From: JBEIUL01 sp044356865
GTDB taxonomy: Bacteria > Planctomycetota > Phycisphaerae > Phycisphaerales > SM1A02
Reading direction: 5' to 3'
Assembly (NCBI GenBank): GCA_044356865.1
Contig: JBIKVN010000017.1
Coordinates: forward strand, 1 to 23,327
DNA: 23,327 bases
A program made the translations under genes and the position numbers. Numbering within the stretch: position 1 is the stretch's first letter; each line of letters begins with the position of its first letter. Shown one piece after another: positions 6,442 to 14,688 of this stretch. The notes under the pieces were generated by a model. That model was not told the DNA's origin and did not search any database. It was given only the letters and a program-made list of their open reading frames with translations.

Positions 6442-8178
6442 ATGTCGGATCCCTTTGCGGCACTTGGCCTCGGCCCGGAACTCGTCTCGGAACTCACGGC
6501 CCTCGGCTACGAGGAACCCACGCCGATCCAGGCGGCGGCGATCCCGCCGCTGCTGGCCGGCCGCGACCTGCTCGGGCAGGCGGCGACCGGCACCGGCAAG
6601 ACCGCGGCGTTCGCGCTGCCCTTGCTCGGGCGGATCGGCAAGTCGCGGGCGGAATCGCTGCGGCCGGTGGCGCTCGTGCTGGTGCCGACCCGCGAGCTCG
6701 CGGTGCAGGTCGCCGAGGCGTTCCATCGCTACGGACGCGGCCTCGGCATCTCGGTGGTGCCGATCTACGGCGGGCAGGAGTTCCACCGGCAGGCGACGGC
6801 GCTGCGACGCGGGGCCCATGTGGTCATCGCGACGCCGGGGCGCATCCTCGACCACCTTCGCCGCGGCACCGTCGACCTCGGCGGGCTGAAGTCGGTCGTG
6901 CTCGACGAGGCCGACGAGATGCTCGACATGGGTTTCGCCGAGGATCTCGAGCTGATCCTCGAGGCGACGCCCGAGTCGCGGCAGGCGGCCCTCTTCTCGG
7001 CGACCCTGCCGCCGCGGATCGCGGCGATCGCCGAGCGGCACCTCAAGGACCCCGAGCGGATCCTGATCCCTCGCGCCGTCGAGCCCGAGGGCACCGCGCC
7101 GAAAGTCCGCCAGGTCGCCTATGTCGTCCCGCGGGCCCACAAGATCACCGCCCTCGGCCGCGTGCTCGACCTCGAGAGCCCGACGCTCGCGATCGTCTTC
7201 TGCCGGACCCGCATCGAGGTCGACGAGCTCGCCGAGCGGCTCGTCGGCCGCGGCTACCGAGTCGAGGCCCTGCACGGCGGCCTCACGCAGGCGGCCCGCG
7301 ACCGCGTGATGAAGCTCGCCCGCGGCGGCCTCGTCGACCTTGTCGTCGCGACCGACGTCGCGGCCCGCGGGCTCGACATCGAGCACCTGAGCCATGTCGT
7401 CAACTTCGACGTTCCCTCGTCACCCGAGGCGTACGTCCACCGCATCGGCCGCACCGGCCGCGCCGGCCGCGAGGGCGTCGCGATCACGCTGGCCGAGCCG
7501 CGCGAGCACCGGCTCGTGCGGAACATCGAGCACTTCACGCGGCGGAAGATCTCGATCGAGACCGTGCCGACGCCCTTCGACGTGAAGGCCCGGCGACTGG
7601 ACCTGACCCGCGTCGCGGTCCGCGAGGCGATCATCGCGGGGCAGGCCGACGGCGGGCTCGAGAGCTTCCGCACCGTCGTCGAGTCGCTCGCCGGCGAGCA
7701 CGACCTGATGGATGTCGCCGCGGCCGCGATCCGGCTCGCCCACGAGCTGAACGAGGGCGGCGGCGGTGAGGACGACCAGGTGCACATCCCCGCGTACGAG
7801 AGCCGGGCCCGGCCGGGGTACGCGGCCGACGGGCCGCCGCCGGGGGCATGGCCGGGAGCGAAGCCGGGACCGAAGGGCGGGGGCGGGAAGCGAGCGCCCG
7901 GCATGGCCCCGAACGTCCCGATGGTCCGCATCTACATCGCCGCGGGCCGCCTCGCGGGGCTGCGCCCGGCCGACCTCGTCGGGGCGATCGCCAACGAGGC
8001 GAAGATCAATCCCCGCGGCATCGGCGACATCGAGATCGCCGACGGATTCTCGCTCGTCGAGCTGCCGGCGCCCGATGTCGAGCGGGTGATCCGGGCCCTT
8101 CGCGGGGCGACGCTCCGCGGCCGCAAGGTCACGGTGCGCCGCGACGACGGGCGGCGGCGGTCCGCGCCGCCAGGCTGA
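6442..8178 (+). CDS. DEAD-box ATP-dependent RNA helicase with DbpA-type RNA-binding domain (DeaD/CsdA-like)
   Basis: 578 residues, cytoplasmic. All core motifs are present: Q motif (PTPIQ, Q30), motif I AATGTGKT (K53), Ia PTRELA, Ib TPGR, II DEAD (155-158), III SAT (186-188), IV IVFCRT, V ATDVAARGLDI and VI YVHRIGRTGRAGREG. A Gly/Pro-rich linker (residues ~450-490) joins the helicase to a C-terminal DbpA-type RNA-recognition domain beginning at MVRIYIAAGRLAGLRPADLV (residue 494) and ending with a basic tail. This architecture is that of DeaD/CsdA helicases, which unwind structured RNA in ribosome assembly, mRNA decay and cold adaptation. It is transcribed alone, divergently from the MFS gene, and followed by a small hairpin. 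Confidence 0.95.
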   Translation: MSDPFAALGLGPELVSELTALGYEEPTPIQAAAIPPLLAGRDLLGQAATGTGKTAAFALPLLGRIGKSRAESLRPVALVLVPTRELAVQVAEAFHRYGRGLGISVVPIYGGQEFHRQATALRRGAHVVIATPGRILDHLRRGTVDLGGLKSVVLDEADEMLDMGFAEDLELILEATPESRQAALFSATLPPRIAAIAERHLKDPERILIPRAVEPEGTAPKVRQVAYVVPRAHKITALGRVLDLESPTLAIVFCRTRIEVDELAERLVGRGYRVEALHGGLTQAARDRVMKLARGGLVDLVVATDVAARGLDIEHLSHVVNFDVPSSPEAYVHRIGRTGRAGREGVAITLAEPREHRLVRNIEHFTRRKISIETVPTPFDVKARRLDLTRVAVREAIIAGQADGGLESFRTVVESLAGEHDLMDVAAAAIRLAHELNEGGGGEDDQVHIPAYESRARPGYAADGPPPGAWPGAKPGPKGGGGKRAPGMAPNVPMVRIYIAAGRLAGLRPADLVGAIANEAKINPRGIGDIEIADGFSLVELPAPDVERVIRALRGATLRGRKVTVRRDDGRRRSAPPG

Positions 8179-8181
8179 ACG

Positions 8182-8198
8182 TGCGGAAGGCTTCCGCA
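8182..8198 (+). terminator. Hairpin after the helicase gene
   Basis: TGCGGAA and TTCCGCA make a perfect 7-bp stem around GGC, four bases after the helicase stop. There is no T-tract. Confidence 0.4.
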
Positions 8199-8238
8199 GC
8201 AGCGCGACGCGAAGCGGCGGGCGATCGCCTCGTGCGGC

Positions 8239-8267
8239 GTGACGCGCGAAGGTCCGATCCCTACGGT
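8239..8267 (+). promoter_or_regulatory. Candidate promoter GTGACG-17-TACGGT
   Basis: GTGACG at 8239-8244 and TACGGT at 8262-8267 are spaced by 17 bases. The -10 ends 8 bases before the ATG at 8276. Confidence 0.5.
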
Positions 8268-8275
8268 CGTTCGCC

Positions 8276-9868
8276 ATGCGCGAACTTCACACCGACATCC
8301 TCTTCCACGCCCTGCACGCCTCCGTCGCGGTCGCGGCCTTCGCCCCGTCCGCATTCGCCCACTACTCGACAGATCCCGCGACACCGATGGCGCTTCGCTC
8401 GACGCCCTTCGACGACACGCAACCGAAGATCGCGATCGCCGACGAGGGCCGCCAGCTCATCGGGTACTTTTCCGGTCCTGGCTACGACGTCTGGCTCGAC
8501 TGCCTCGACCCGACGGGGACTTCGATCTGGGGGGCGCCGGTGCTCGTCGAGGATCGCGACCTGATCTCGACGGTCGACTGGAGCCTCGCAAGCGATGTCG
8601 AGGGGAACGCCTACCTGACCTACAACGTCTCCGCGAACGGGGGAGGCGAGCAGGTCCAGAAGGTCACGAAGGTCGACGAGAACGGCCTCGTCGTGTGGTC
8701 GCAGACGTTCGGCCAGGGTCCGGCGGGCACGCTCGGGAACGGCCGCGTGATCGTCACGGGCGACGGCTATGTCTGGGCCGCGACCGCGGTCGACGACGCC
8801 ACCGCGGTGCAGCGGTTCGAGCCCGACCACGGCACGCCGTCATTCCTGTTCGAGCTGCTGGTCGAGGAGAAGGGGTACTCGCAGATGTGTGCCGGGCTTC
8901 AGCCGGCCTCGGACGGCGCGGTGTTCCTCTCGACGGTGCGTTCGGAGTCGCCCGACGGCGAACGCGTCCTGCACGCCCACCGCATCGAGCCCGGCGGCAG
9001 CCGCCCGTGGGGCACCGAGGGCGTCGCGGTCTTCGGCAAGGGCAGCCTGCAGTACGGCCACTTCCCCGACTTCCTGCCCGACGGCGAGGGCGGGGCGTAC
9101 TTCACGTGGTACACCGTCGAGCCGCTGAACGCCCGGGCCCAGAGGATGGATGCCGAGGGTGCGATGCTCTGGGGCATGGACGGCGTCGCGGTCTCGATGA
9201 ACCCCGTGCATGACTTCGGAGGCACGATCGCGGCGGTGCATCGCACCGAGCCGCAGCCGATTCTCCGCGAGGACGGGCGGCTCGTCATCTTCTTCAACGC
9301 CTACTCGGAACCGATCGAGGGCATCGTCTGGTTCGGCATCGGCGCCCAGTGCCTCGGCGCCGACGGCACGCGGCAATGGGGCGTCGACGGCACGATGGTC
9401 GACGAGTACGCCCCGTTCGAGAAGGGCGTGGTGTATGACCGCGAGGTCGGGGCGCCGCTGCGGTTCGGCTCTTCCGTCGGCATCTCGTGGGTGAACTTCT
9501 CGTCGCCGTCGCTGTCGGTCGCGTGGGCCGCGCACCTGGATCTCGACGGCTCGTTCGTGTGGAAGGTCGCCTTCGCGACCGATGCGACCTCGAAGTCGCG
9601 GCTGGTCGCCTCACCGGCCGACACCTACGGCACGGTCCTCGCGTGGCAGGGGGACCACGACCTCTTCGCCGGCCGCATCGCCGACGACGGGACGATCGGC
9701 CCGCCGACGCTGCTGATCGGCGACCTCAACCACGACGGCGAGGTGAACGCGGCCGACCTCACCCTCTTCCTCGGCGACTGGGGCGGCACCGGCGAGGCCG
9801 ATTTCAACCACGACGGCGTCGTCGACGCGGTCGACCTCGCGAATCTCCTGGCCAACTGGACCTTCTGA
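8276..9868 (+). CDS. Large secreted protein with dockerin-like C-terminal repeats
   Basis: 530 residues. The N-terminus carries a signal peptide ending SAFA before HYSTDP. The body has repeated beta-strand blocks such as VDWSLASDVEGNAYLTYN, VQKVTKVDENGLVVWSQTF, RAQRMDAEGAMLWGMDGVAV and CLGADGTRQWGVDG. The recurring 'DxxGxxxW' turns suggest a beta-propeller-like repeat fold. Residues from about 482 form two calcium-loop repeats, DLNHDGEVNAADLTLFLGDW and DFNHDGVVDAVDLANLLANW, matching the tails of the 1272 and 14689 genes. It is probably an exported, surface-associated or released protein. No catalytic motif is recognisable. It is followed by a strong hairpin and faces the convergent zinc-ribbon gene. 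Confidence 0.85.
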   Translation: MRELHTDILFHALHASVAVAAFAPSAFAHYSTDPATPMALRSTPFDDTQPKIAIADEGRQLIGYFSGPGYDVWLDCLDPTGTSIWGAPVLVEDRDLISTVDWSLASDVEGNAYLTYNVSANGGGEQVQKVTKVDENGLVVWSQTFGQGPAGTLGNGRVIVTGDGYVWAATAVDDATAVQRFEPDHGTPSFLFELLVEEKGYSQMCAGLQPASDGAVFLSTVRSESPDGERVLHAHRIEPGGSRPWGTEGVAVFGKGSLQYGHFPDFLPDGEGGAYFTWYTVEPLNARAQRMDAEGAMLWGMDGVAVSMNPVHDFGGTIAAVHRTEPQPILREDGRLVIFFNAYSEPIEGIVWFGIGAQCLGADGTRQWGVDGTMVDEYAPFEKGVVYDREVGAPLRFGSSVGISWVNFSSPSLSVAWAAHLDLDGSFVWKVAFATDATSKSRLVASPADTYGTVLAWQGDHDLFAGRIADDGTIGPPTLLIGDLNHDGEVNAADLTLFLGDWGGTGEADFNHDGVVDAVDLANLLANWTF

Positions 9869-9886
9869 GAGGGAGTGAAGGGACGT

Positions 9887-9918
9887 CCGACGCCCCGGGC
9901 GGGATCCCGGGGCGTCGG
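9887..9918 (+). terminator. Strong 13-bp hairpin after the dockerin-tailed gene
   Basis: CCGACGCCCCGGG pairs perfectly with CCCGGGGCGTCGG around the six-base loop CGGGAT, 18 bases after the stop. It lacks a T-tract but is the most stable hairpin noted in the window, and being symmetric could also act on convergent transcription. Confidence 0.6.
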
Positions 9919-9982
9919 CGCGCGCGAGGGGCGTGGGCCCGCCTTCCGAGCCCAACCCGCGGACGGCTTCGGCGTTCCTCCG

Positions 9983-10001
9983 GGGCGGTCGCGGACCGCC
10001 C
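9983..10001. terminator. Hairpin in the convergent gap
   Basis: GGGCGGTC and GACCGCCC form a perfect 8-bp stem with a GCG loop, directly after repeat copy 1. Confidence 0.4.
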
Positions 10002-10063
10002 ACCCCAGTGACCGGCACGGCGTGCGACGCGCGGGGCGGCCCCTGACTTCACTTTGGGGGCGT

Positions 10064-10086
10064 CGTTCCGCGACCGACGCGGAACG
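10064..10086. terminator. 9-bp hairpin in the convergent gap
   Basis: CGTTCCGCG and CGCGGAACG pair perfectly around ACCGA. It lies about 160 bases beyond the end of the minus-strand gene at 10243 and may serve as its terminator. A weaker GGCCG/CGGCC stem lies at 10139-10153. Confidence 0.45.
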
Positions 10087-10242
10087 AGTAGGGCGTTCAT
10101 GACGCGTCCAACCCGCGAACGGCGTGGGCGTTCCTCATGGCCGGCCTGCGGCCGACGCCTGACGAACGAAGCGTTCATCCCGCGCCCAACTCGCGAACGA
10201 CTTCAGCGCCCGCCCGGTCTCCGCCCTCTTACGCAACCGACC

Positions 10243-11622
10243 TCACTCCTTCGCCCGCTCGATCCCGACCGGGATCACGATCTCGCCGCCGGTCCAAGGG
10301 CGGACCAGATCCGGGTCGGACCGTTCGGCGACCTCGACCGACGGGCGGAACACCAGTTCGTGGCGTCCGGGCACGATGCCGGGGCAGGCGGCGCCCGTGT
10401 TCCACGAGTACCCGGTGTCGGCCACGAGGGCGAACGAGCCGATGGGCCATTCCCGCCCGCCGCCTTCGGGTCGCAGGAAGATCTCGAACGCAAGATCGGG
10501 AATCGGATCGACGCGGGAGCGGACCGGCACGCCGAGCACGAGGTCGAGCCACGGATCCGGGCCACGGTCGGCGCGAAGCGAAACACTGCGGACTTCGATC
10601 GACTGCCGGATCGAGTCGGCTTTTGCCGGATCCGGATCGGTCTCGAGGATCGGCGTGCCGTCGGCGATGAACTCGAGGTCGATCGAAGCGCTCCGCTCGA
10701 ACGAGCCGAGGACCGCATCGTCTTCGAACGAATCGGTCCGCAGCGGGTCCAGGACTTCGACGCGGAACGAGAACGCGGCCGCGCCCCGGCCCGGGGCGGG
10801 CGGCGCGGCGAGGCGGTACGAGCTGCTCCCGCGTCCGATCGCGTCGACGGTAAGGCCCGAACAGCTTCGGACCTTCGGGTCCGAAAGCAGACCGTCACCC
10901 CATCGGACCGTCGGGTTGTGGATGCGGATCCGTACGCCGGCGAATCGGCCGTCCCCGGACAGGAAGACCGGCCCGCGATGCTCGATCTTGAGGGTCCACT
11001 CTTGGTCCGCGCGGTTTCGTTCCCGCGCCGACGGCGTGATCAGCAGATGCCGATCGACGAACCGCACCCAGTCGGCGTCGGTCACCTGGCCGTCGGCCCG
11101 CGCCGCCTGCACGAGCGATCCGGTCGCGACGGTCCACGCCGCCTTCGGGTCGTCGAGCCGCCCGAGCAACCCGTCCTTGACCCAGACGAGCGTCGATCGA
11201 TCCAGTTCCCCCGTGGAGTGCCGCACGACCAGCTCGGTCGCGGCCCGGTCCATCGTCTCGGCGTCGGCCGACCGCACCATCCACCCGAGGATCGAGCTTG
11301 GCAGCGACGCGTAGAGATTGAACGGCGTCGATCGCGTCGTTACGAGGTACGCCACGACACCGATCGCGACGGCCAGCAGCGCCGCCCCGGCACGGATCGC
11401 CCCGACCCGCCGACGCCGCGTCGGCCGCACCGCCCCGGCCGCGGCGAGGTCGGCACCGCATTCGGGACAGCGGCCGGTCGGCTCGTTCGCCGCGGCGGGA
11501 TAGCGGCACCGCCGGCACTCGAAGATCCCCGGCTGGATCCGGCCGCGCAGCCCCCACGCGAGGGTGACCGCGCCGGCGGCGAGCATCGCGATGGCGACGA
11601 GGACGATGGGGGCGGAAAGCAT
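10243..11622 (-). CDS. Membrane protein with N-terminal zinc ribbon, unknown function
   Basis: 459 residues. An N-terminal transmembrane helix (residues 3-24) is followed by a four-Cys zinc ribbon, C36-x2-C39 and C52-x2-C55 (CRRCRYP...GRCPECGADL), then a second helix near residues 78-95 (AIRAGAALLAVAIGVVAYLV). The remaining ~360 residues form a long soluble domain without a recognised family: an early alpha-helical part (DAETMDRAATELVVRHST) and a later beta-rich part with repeated strand patterns. The arrangement (helix, ribbon, helix, large domain) recurs in planctomycete membrane proteins of unknown role. The gene is divergent from lutA with 86 bases between starts. Zinc binding is inferred from the Cys pattern; nothing is known of its activity. 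Confidence 0.8.
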   Translation of the reverse strand: MLSAPIVLVAIAMLAAGAVTLAWGLRGRIQPGIFECRRCRYPAAANEPTGRCPECGADLAAAGAVRPTRRRRVGAIRAGAALLAVAIGVVAYLVTTRSTPFNLYASLPSSILGWMVRSADAETMDRAATELVVRHSTGELDRSTLVWVKDGLLGRLDDPKAAWTVATGSLVQAARADGQVTDADWVRFVDRHLLITPSARERNRADQEWTLKIEHRGPVFLSGDGRFAGVRIRIHNPTVRWGDGLLSDPKVRSCSGLTVDAIGRGSSSYRLAAPPAPGRGAAAFSFRVEVLDPLRTDSFEDDAVLGSFERSASIDLEFIADGTPILETDPDPAKADSIRQSIEVRSVSLRADRGPDPWLDLVLGVPVRSRVDPIPDLAFEIFLRPEGGGREWPIGSFALVADTGYSWNTGAACPGIVPGRHELVFRPSVEVAERSDPDLVRPWTGGEIVIPVGIERAKE

Positions 11623-11676
11623 GGTCAGGGGAACCGCGAGTCGGCGCCACGAGTCCGACCGCCTGCGACGCCGCGA

Positions 11677-11682
11677 AGCCTA
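11677..11682 (-). promoter_or_regulatory. Candidate -10 hexamer TAGGCT for the zinc-ribbon gene
   Basis: On the minus strand GGTAGGCT stands 54 bases before the ATG at 11622, within the divergent gap shared with lutA. Confidence 0.35.
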
Positions 11683-11696
11683 CCGCCACCCGCCGC

Positions 11697-11702
11697 TATC
11701 TT
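11697..11702 (+). promoter_or_regulatory. Candidate -10 hexamer TATCTT for lutABC
   Basis: TATCTT, preceded by CCGC, ends 6 bases before the GTG at 11709, so the operon would be transcribed without a leader. The same hexamer stands before the carbonic anhydrase gene. No -35 box is evident. Confidence 0.5.
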
Positions 11703-11708
11703 CCTCCC

Positions 11709-12455
11709 GTGCGCGTCGCCCTTTTCACCACCTGCCTCGCCGAGGCCCTCGCCCCGCGGGCGCTGAAGGCGACGGTGCTGGTGCTGGAACGGTGCGGCGT
11801 GCGGCCCGAGGTGCCCGCCACCCAGACCTGCTGCGGGCAGCCGATGCTGTCGAACGGGCTGCCGCACGGGGCCGAACCGCTCGCCCGGCGGATGATCGCG
11901 ATCTTCGCGGGCTTCGACGCGGTGGTGACGCCGTCGGGCTCGTGCTGCTCGGTGGTGCGCGAGCGGTTTCCGGGGCTCTTCCCGGCCGGCTCGACCGATC
12001 TCGCCGCGGCGGAATGCCTCGCCGCCCGGACGTTCGAGCTCATCGAGTTCCTCGAGGTCCGCCTCGGCATCGATCCCGCGACGCTCGGCGGCTCGGGCCG
12101 CGAGCCGATCACCTGCCACGACGCCTGCCACCTGCGAGGGCTCCATCGGCTCGGCTGCACGGGGCCGTTTCTCTCGCGCGCCGGCTGCGGCGAGGTGCGC
12201 GACCTGCCCGACGCCGCGCAGTGCTGCGGCTTCGGCGGCATGTTCGCGACGCAGTTTCCCGAGGTGTCGAGCGCCCTCGGCGACGAGAAGCTCGGGCACG
12301 TGCGTTCGACCGGCGCCGCGACGCTCGTCGCGAGTGACACCGGTTGCGCCGCCCACCTCGCGGGCCTCGCCCATCGCCAGGGCGTCGCCCTTCGCGTGAT
12401 CTCGCCCGCCGAGGCCCTCGCCGAGTCGCTCGGCCTGCTGGAGCGCGACGCGTGA
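11709..12455 (+). CDS. lutA: Lactate utilization protein A (LutA/YkgE), two-CCG-domain subunit
   Basis: 248 residues, the normal LutA length. Two copies of the CCG module found in heterodisulfide reductase subunit B and GlpC-like proteins are visible. The first has QTCCGQPMLSNG and SGSCCSVVRERFP, the second CHDACHLRG, CCGFGGMFA and DTGCAAHL. These Cys sets bind an iron-sulfur cofactor and pass electrons during oxidation of L-lactate to pyruvate by the LutABC complex, which is membrane-associated or cytoplasmic. The start is a GTG immediately after the TATCTT box. The stop TGA overlaps the GTG of lutB (GTGA), so translation is coupled. No dedicated FadR-type lutR or lactate permease is adjacent. 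Confidence 0.93.
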   Translation: MRVALFTTCLAEALAPRALKATVLVLERCGVRPEVPATQTCCGQPMLSNGLPHGAEPLARRMIAIFAGFDAVVTPSGSCCSVVRERFPGLFPAGSTDLAAAECLAARTFELIEFLEVRLGIDPATLGGSGREPITCHDACHLRGLHRLGCTGPFLSRAGCGEVRDLPDAAQCCGFGGMFATQFPEVSSALGDEKLGHVRSTGAATLVASDTGCAAHLAGLAHRQGVALRVISPAEALAESLGLLERDA

Positions 12456-13912
12456 ACGAGCTCATCGCGCCGGAGCTTCCCTACGACATGAAACCGCGGG
12501 CCCGGGCCGCGGTGCGGGACCTTCACCTGCAGCAGTTCGTCGGCCGGGCCACGCACCTGAAGGATGGCCAGCGCGAGGGCATCTTCGGCCGCGACTTCGG
12601 CGACGACTACGACGCCCTGCGGGAGGTCGCGAAGCGCACCAAGCAGCACGCCCTCGACCACCTCGACGACCTGCTCGGGCGGTTCATCGCGAACGCCGAG
12701 CGGCAGGGCACCGTCGTCCACGCCGCCGAGACGGCCAGCGACGCCCTCGCCATCGCCCTCGCGATCGCCCGCCGCCACGGGGCCCGCTCGTGCGTCAAGA
12801 GCAAGTCGATGGTCACCGAGGAGATCGGACTGCTCGACGCGTTCACGCGGGCGGGCATCGAGACGCTCGAGACGGATCTCGGCGAGTTCATCCTGCAGAT
12901 CGACGGCGACGCCCCGTCGCACATCGTCACGCCGATGATCCACAAGGATCGCGCCGCGACCGCCCGCAGCTTCGTCCGCGAGCTCGGGGCCCGCTACACC
13001 GAGGATCCGACCGAGCTCACGATGATCGCCCGGGCCCACATGCGGGGGCTCTACCGGAAGGCCGACCTCGGCGTCTCGGGGGCGAACTTCCTGCTCGCCG
13101 ACGAGGGGGCCGCGGTCATCTGCACGAACGAGGGGAACTTCGACCTCTCGGTCGGCGGGCCGCCGGTGCACCTCGTGTTCGTCGGCATCGAGAAGCTCAT
13201 CCGCGGGGCCCGCGACCTCGCCCCGTTCCTGAAGCTCCTCGCCCGCAGCGGCACGGCCCAGCCGTTGACCGTCTACACCTCGTTCGTCCGCGGGCCGCGC
13301 CGCCCCGGCGAGGCGAACGGGCCGCGCGAAGTGCACGTGATCCTCGTCGACGCGGGCCGGGTCGGCACGCTCGCGAGCCCGAAGCGGGATCTCTTGCGCT
13401 GCATCCGTTGCGGGGCGTGCCTCAACGCGTGCCCGGTCTACCGGAAGGTCGGCGGGCATGCGTACGGCTCGGTCTATTCGGGGCCGATCGGGGCGGTGCT
13501 GACACCGGAACTCGATCGCGCGAAGGCCGGCGGGGGCCCCGCGAACTATCCCGACCTGCCTCGGGCGAGTTCGCTCTGCGGGGCATGCCTCGAGGCGTGC
13601 CCGGTGAAGATCGACATCCCGCGGTTCCTGCTCGAGGCGCGGGCCGAGTTGCGGCGGCGCGAGCTTTCGCCCGCGAGCGAGTCGGCGACGCTTCGACTCT
13701 GGCGCTGGCTCGCCGAGCGGCCGCGGCTCTTTCGGCTTGCGATCGGGGCGGCAAGGCTCCACGCAAGAATGTTGGGCGAGCAGGACGGCGATCGGGCGTG
13801 GCTGCGGAAGGCCCCGGGACCCGCCGCTGGCTGGACCGCGACCCGCGACCTCGGCGTCGCGACCGGCGAGGGCTTCCGCGAGTGGTTCGCGCGGCGGGAG
13901 GACTCGCGATGA
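12452..13912 (+). CDS. lutB: Lactate utilization iron-sulfur protein B (LutB/YkgF)
   Basis: 486 residues. The N-terminal two-thirds is the LUD domain (HAAETASDALAIALAIARRH, KSKSMVTEEIGL, GVSGANFLLADEGAAVICTN, VGGPPVHLVFVGIEKLI). It is followed by a pair of [4Fe-4S] ferredoxin-like motifs, C317-x2-C320-x2-C323-x3-C327P and C376-x2-C379-x3-C383P, and a C-terminal Arg-rich helical tail usual in this family. LutB carries electrons in the LutABC L-lactate oxidation system. The GTG start at 12452 overlaps lutA's stop by four bases; translating the frame from 12344 would give a low-complexity Arg/Pro extension inside lutA and is rejected. The stop overlaps the ATG of lutC (ATGA). Confidence 0.95.
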   Translation: MNELIAPELPYDMKPRARAAVRDLHLQQFVGRATHLKDGQREGIFGRDFGDDYDALREVAKRTKQHALDHLDDLLGRFIANAERQGTVVHAAETASDALAIALAIARRHGARSCVKSKSMVTEEIGLLDAFTRAGIETLETDLGEFILQIDGDAPSHIVTPMIHKDRAATARSFVRELGARYTEDPTELTMIARAHMRGLYRKADLGVSGANFLLADEGAAVICTNEGNFDLSVGGPPVHLVFVGIEKLIRGARDLAPFLKLLARSGTAQPLTVYTSFVRGPRRPGEANGPREVHVILVDAGRVGTLASPKRDLLRCIRCGACLNACPVYRKVGGHAYGSVYSGPIGAVLTPELDRAKAGGGPANYPDLPRASSLCGACLEACPVKIDIPRFLLEARAELRRRELSPASESATLRLWRWLAERPRLFRLAIGAARLHARMLGEQDGDRAWLRKAPGPAAGWTATRDLGVATGEGFREWFARREDSR

Positions 13913-14568
13913 CGGGCGAGGCCGAACTGTCGGCGGCCGTCACTCGGCTGCTGTCGCGGGTCCGCGATGCGGTGCGGGCCCAGCCGGTGAGCGAGCCCGA
14001 GGTTCCGTCGCACGCGGTGGTGCGGCGGATCGCAGCCGATGCGGGCGGGCTGGCGTCGATGTTCGCGGAACGCGCCGCCGCGGTCGGTATGAAGGTGGTG
14101 CGGACTGATGAGGCCGGTCTCGACGTGACGCTGGCCGCAACGATTGCGGGCCGCGGCCCGACCGTGGTCGCCGTCGCCGATGCCTCGCTCGCGGCCCGAG
14201 CTTCCGCCGCGGTCCAGGCGGCCGAGGGGGCGAGCCTCCGCCCGAGCGACGACGGCGACGCCCTCTTTGAGGCCGCGGTCGGCGTGACCGACGTCGACGC
14301 CGCCATCGCCGAGAGCGGGTCGCTCGTGGTCTCGACGAACGGCCGCATCCGCAACGCGTGGATCACGCCGCCGGTGCACGTCGCGATCGTGCGCGAGAGC
14401 CAGCTGCTGCCCGACCTCGTCGACCTGTTCGCGCTTCGCCCCGACTGCCTCGACGCCGCCTCGACCACGATCATCACCGGCCCCTCGAAGACCGCCGACA
14501 TCGAGGGCGTGCTCGTCACCGGCGTGCACGGGCCGGGCGAGGTGATCGTGGTGCTGGTCGACGGGTGA
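13909..14568 (+). CDS. lutC: Lactate utilization protein C (LutC/YkgG), LUD domain
   Basis: 219 residues, a single LUD domain. Recognisable blocks are VGVTDVDAAIAESGSLVVST, PPVHVAIVRESQLLPDLVDL and the conserved closing motif ITGPSKTADIEGVLVTGVHG, then PGEVIVVLVD, which is the hallmark of LutC. It acts with LutA and LutB in L-lactate oxidation to pyruvate. ATG 13909 overlaps the lutB stop in an ATGA, so all three genes are translationally coupled. The N-terminal ~60 residues (Ala/Val-rich helical) are less conserved. A possible terminator-like inverted repeat follows at 14577-14627. Confidence 0.93.
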   Translation: MTGEAELSAAVTRLLSRVRDAVRAQPVSEPEVPSHAVVRRIAADAGGLASMFAERAAAVGMKVVRTDEAGLDVTLAATIAGRGPTVVAVADASLAARASAAVQAAEGASLRPSDDGDALFEAAVGVTDVDAAIAESGSLVVSTNGRIRNAWITPPVHVAIVRESQLLPDLVDLFALRPDCLDAASTTIITGPSKTADIEGVLVTGVHGPGEVIVVLVDG

Positions 14569-14576
14569 GGACTCGC

Positions 14577-14627
14577 GATTTCTCCGGACGGTCCTGCCGC
14601 CCGACCTTCCTTCCGGATTCGAAAATC
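14577..14627 (+). terminator. Imperfect inverted repeat after lutC
   Basis: GATTT...TCCGGA upstream faces TCCGGA...AAATC downstream, an interrupted stem with unusually A/T-rich flanks for this window, ending at GAAAATC. It is a possible terminator of lutABC, weakly supported. Confidence 0.3.
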
Positions 14628-14639
14628 ACCCATGGATCG

Positions 14640-14668
14640 TTGTCTCGCGGGCAAGTCGCCCCCATACT
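14640..14668 (+). promoter_or_regulatory. Candidate promoter TTGTCT-17-CATACT
   Basis: TTGTCT at 14640-14645 and CATACT at 14663-14668 have ideal 17-base spacing. The -10 ends 20 bases before ATG 14689, so this gene would have a short leader. Confidence 0.6.
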
Positions 14669-14688
14669 TCGGGTTCCGGGAAACCGAC

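Larger units (their letters stand above)
9951..10214 (+). repeat. Three diverged ~30-bp direct repeats
   Basis: Copies at 9951-9980, 10107-10136 and 10185-10214 share the pattern YCCAACYCGCGRACGRC followed by G/C-rich sequence with GGCGTTCCTC in the first two. Copies 1 and 2 differ at about 4 of 30 positions; copy 3 is more diverged at its 3' half. They occupy the 374-base gene-free gap 9869-10242 between two convergent genes, interleaved with hairpins. No ORF here looks like a real protein. Confidence 0.55.

Noticed and set aside
3077..6463. Minus-strand ORF of 1128 codons
   Set aside because: It covers the shadow of the redoxin, anhydrase, lipoprotein and MFS genes, whose own frames carry signal peptides and catalytic motifs; its translation is Arg/Pro/Gly-rich without domains.
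10054..11766. Plus-strand ORF of 570 codons opposite the zinc-ribbon gene
   Set aside because: The minus strand gives two membrane helices and a clean four-Cys ribbon; this frame is Arg/Asp-rich and overlaps the lutA start.
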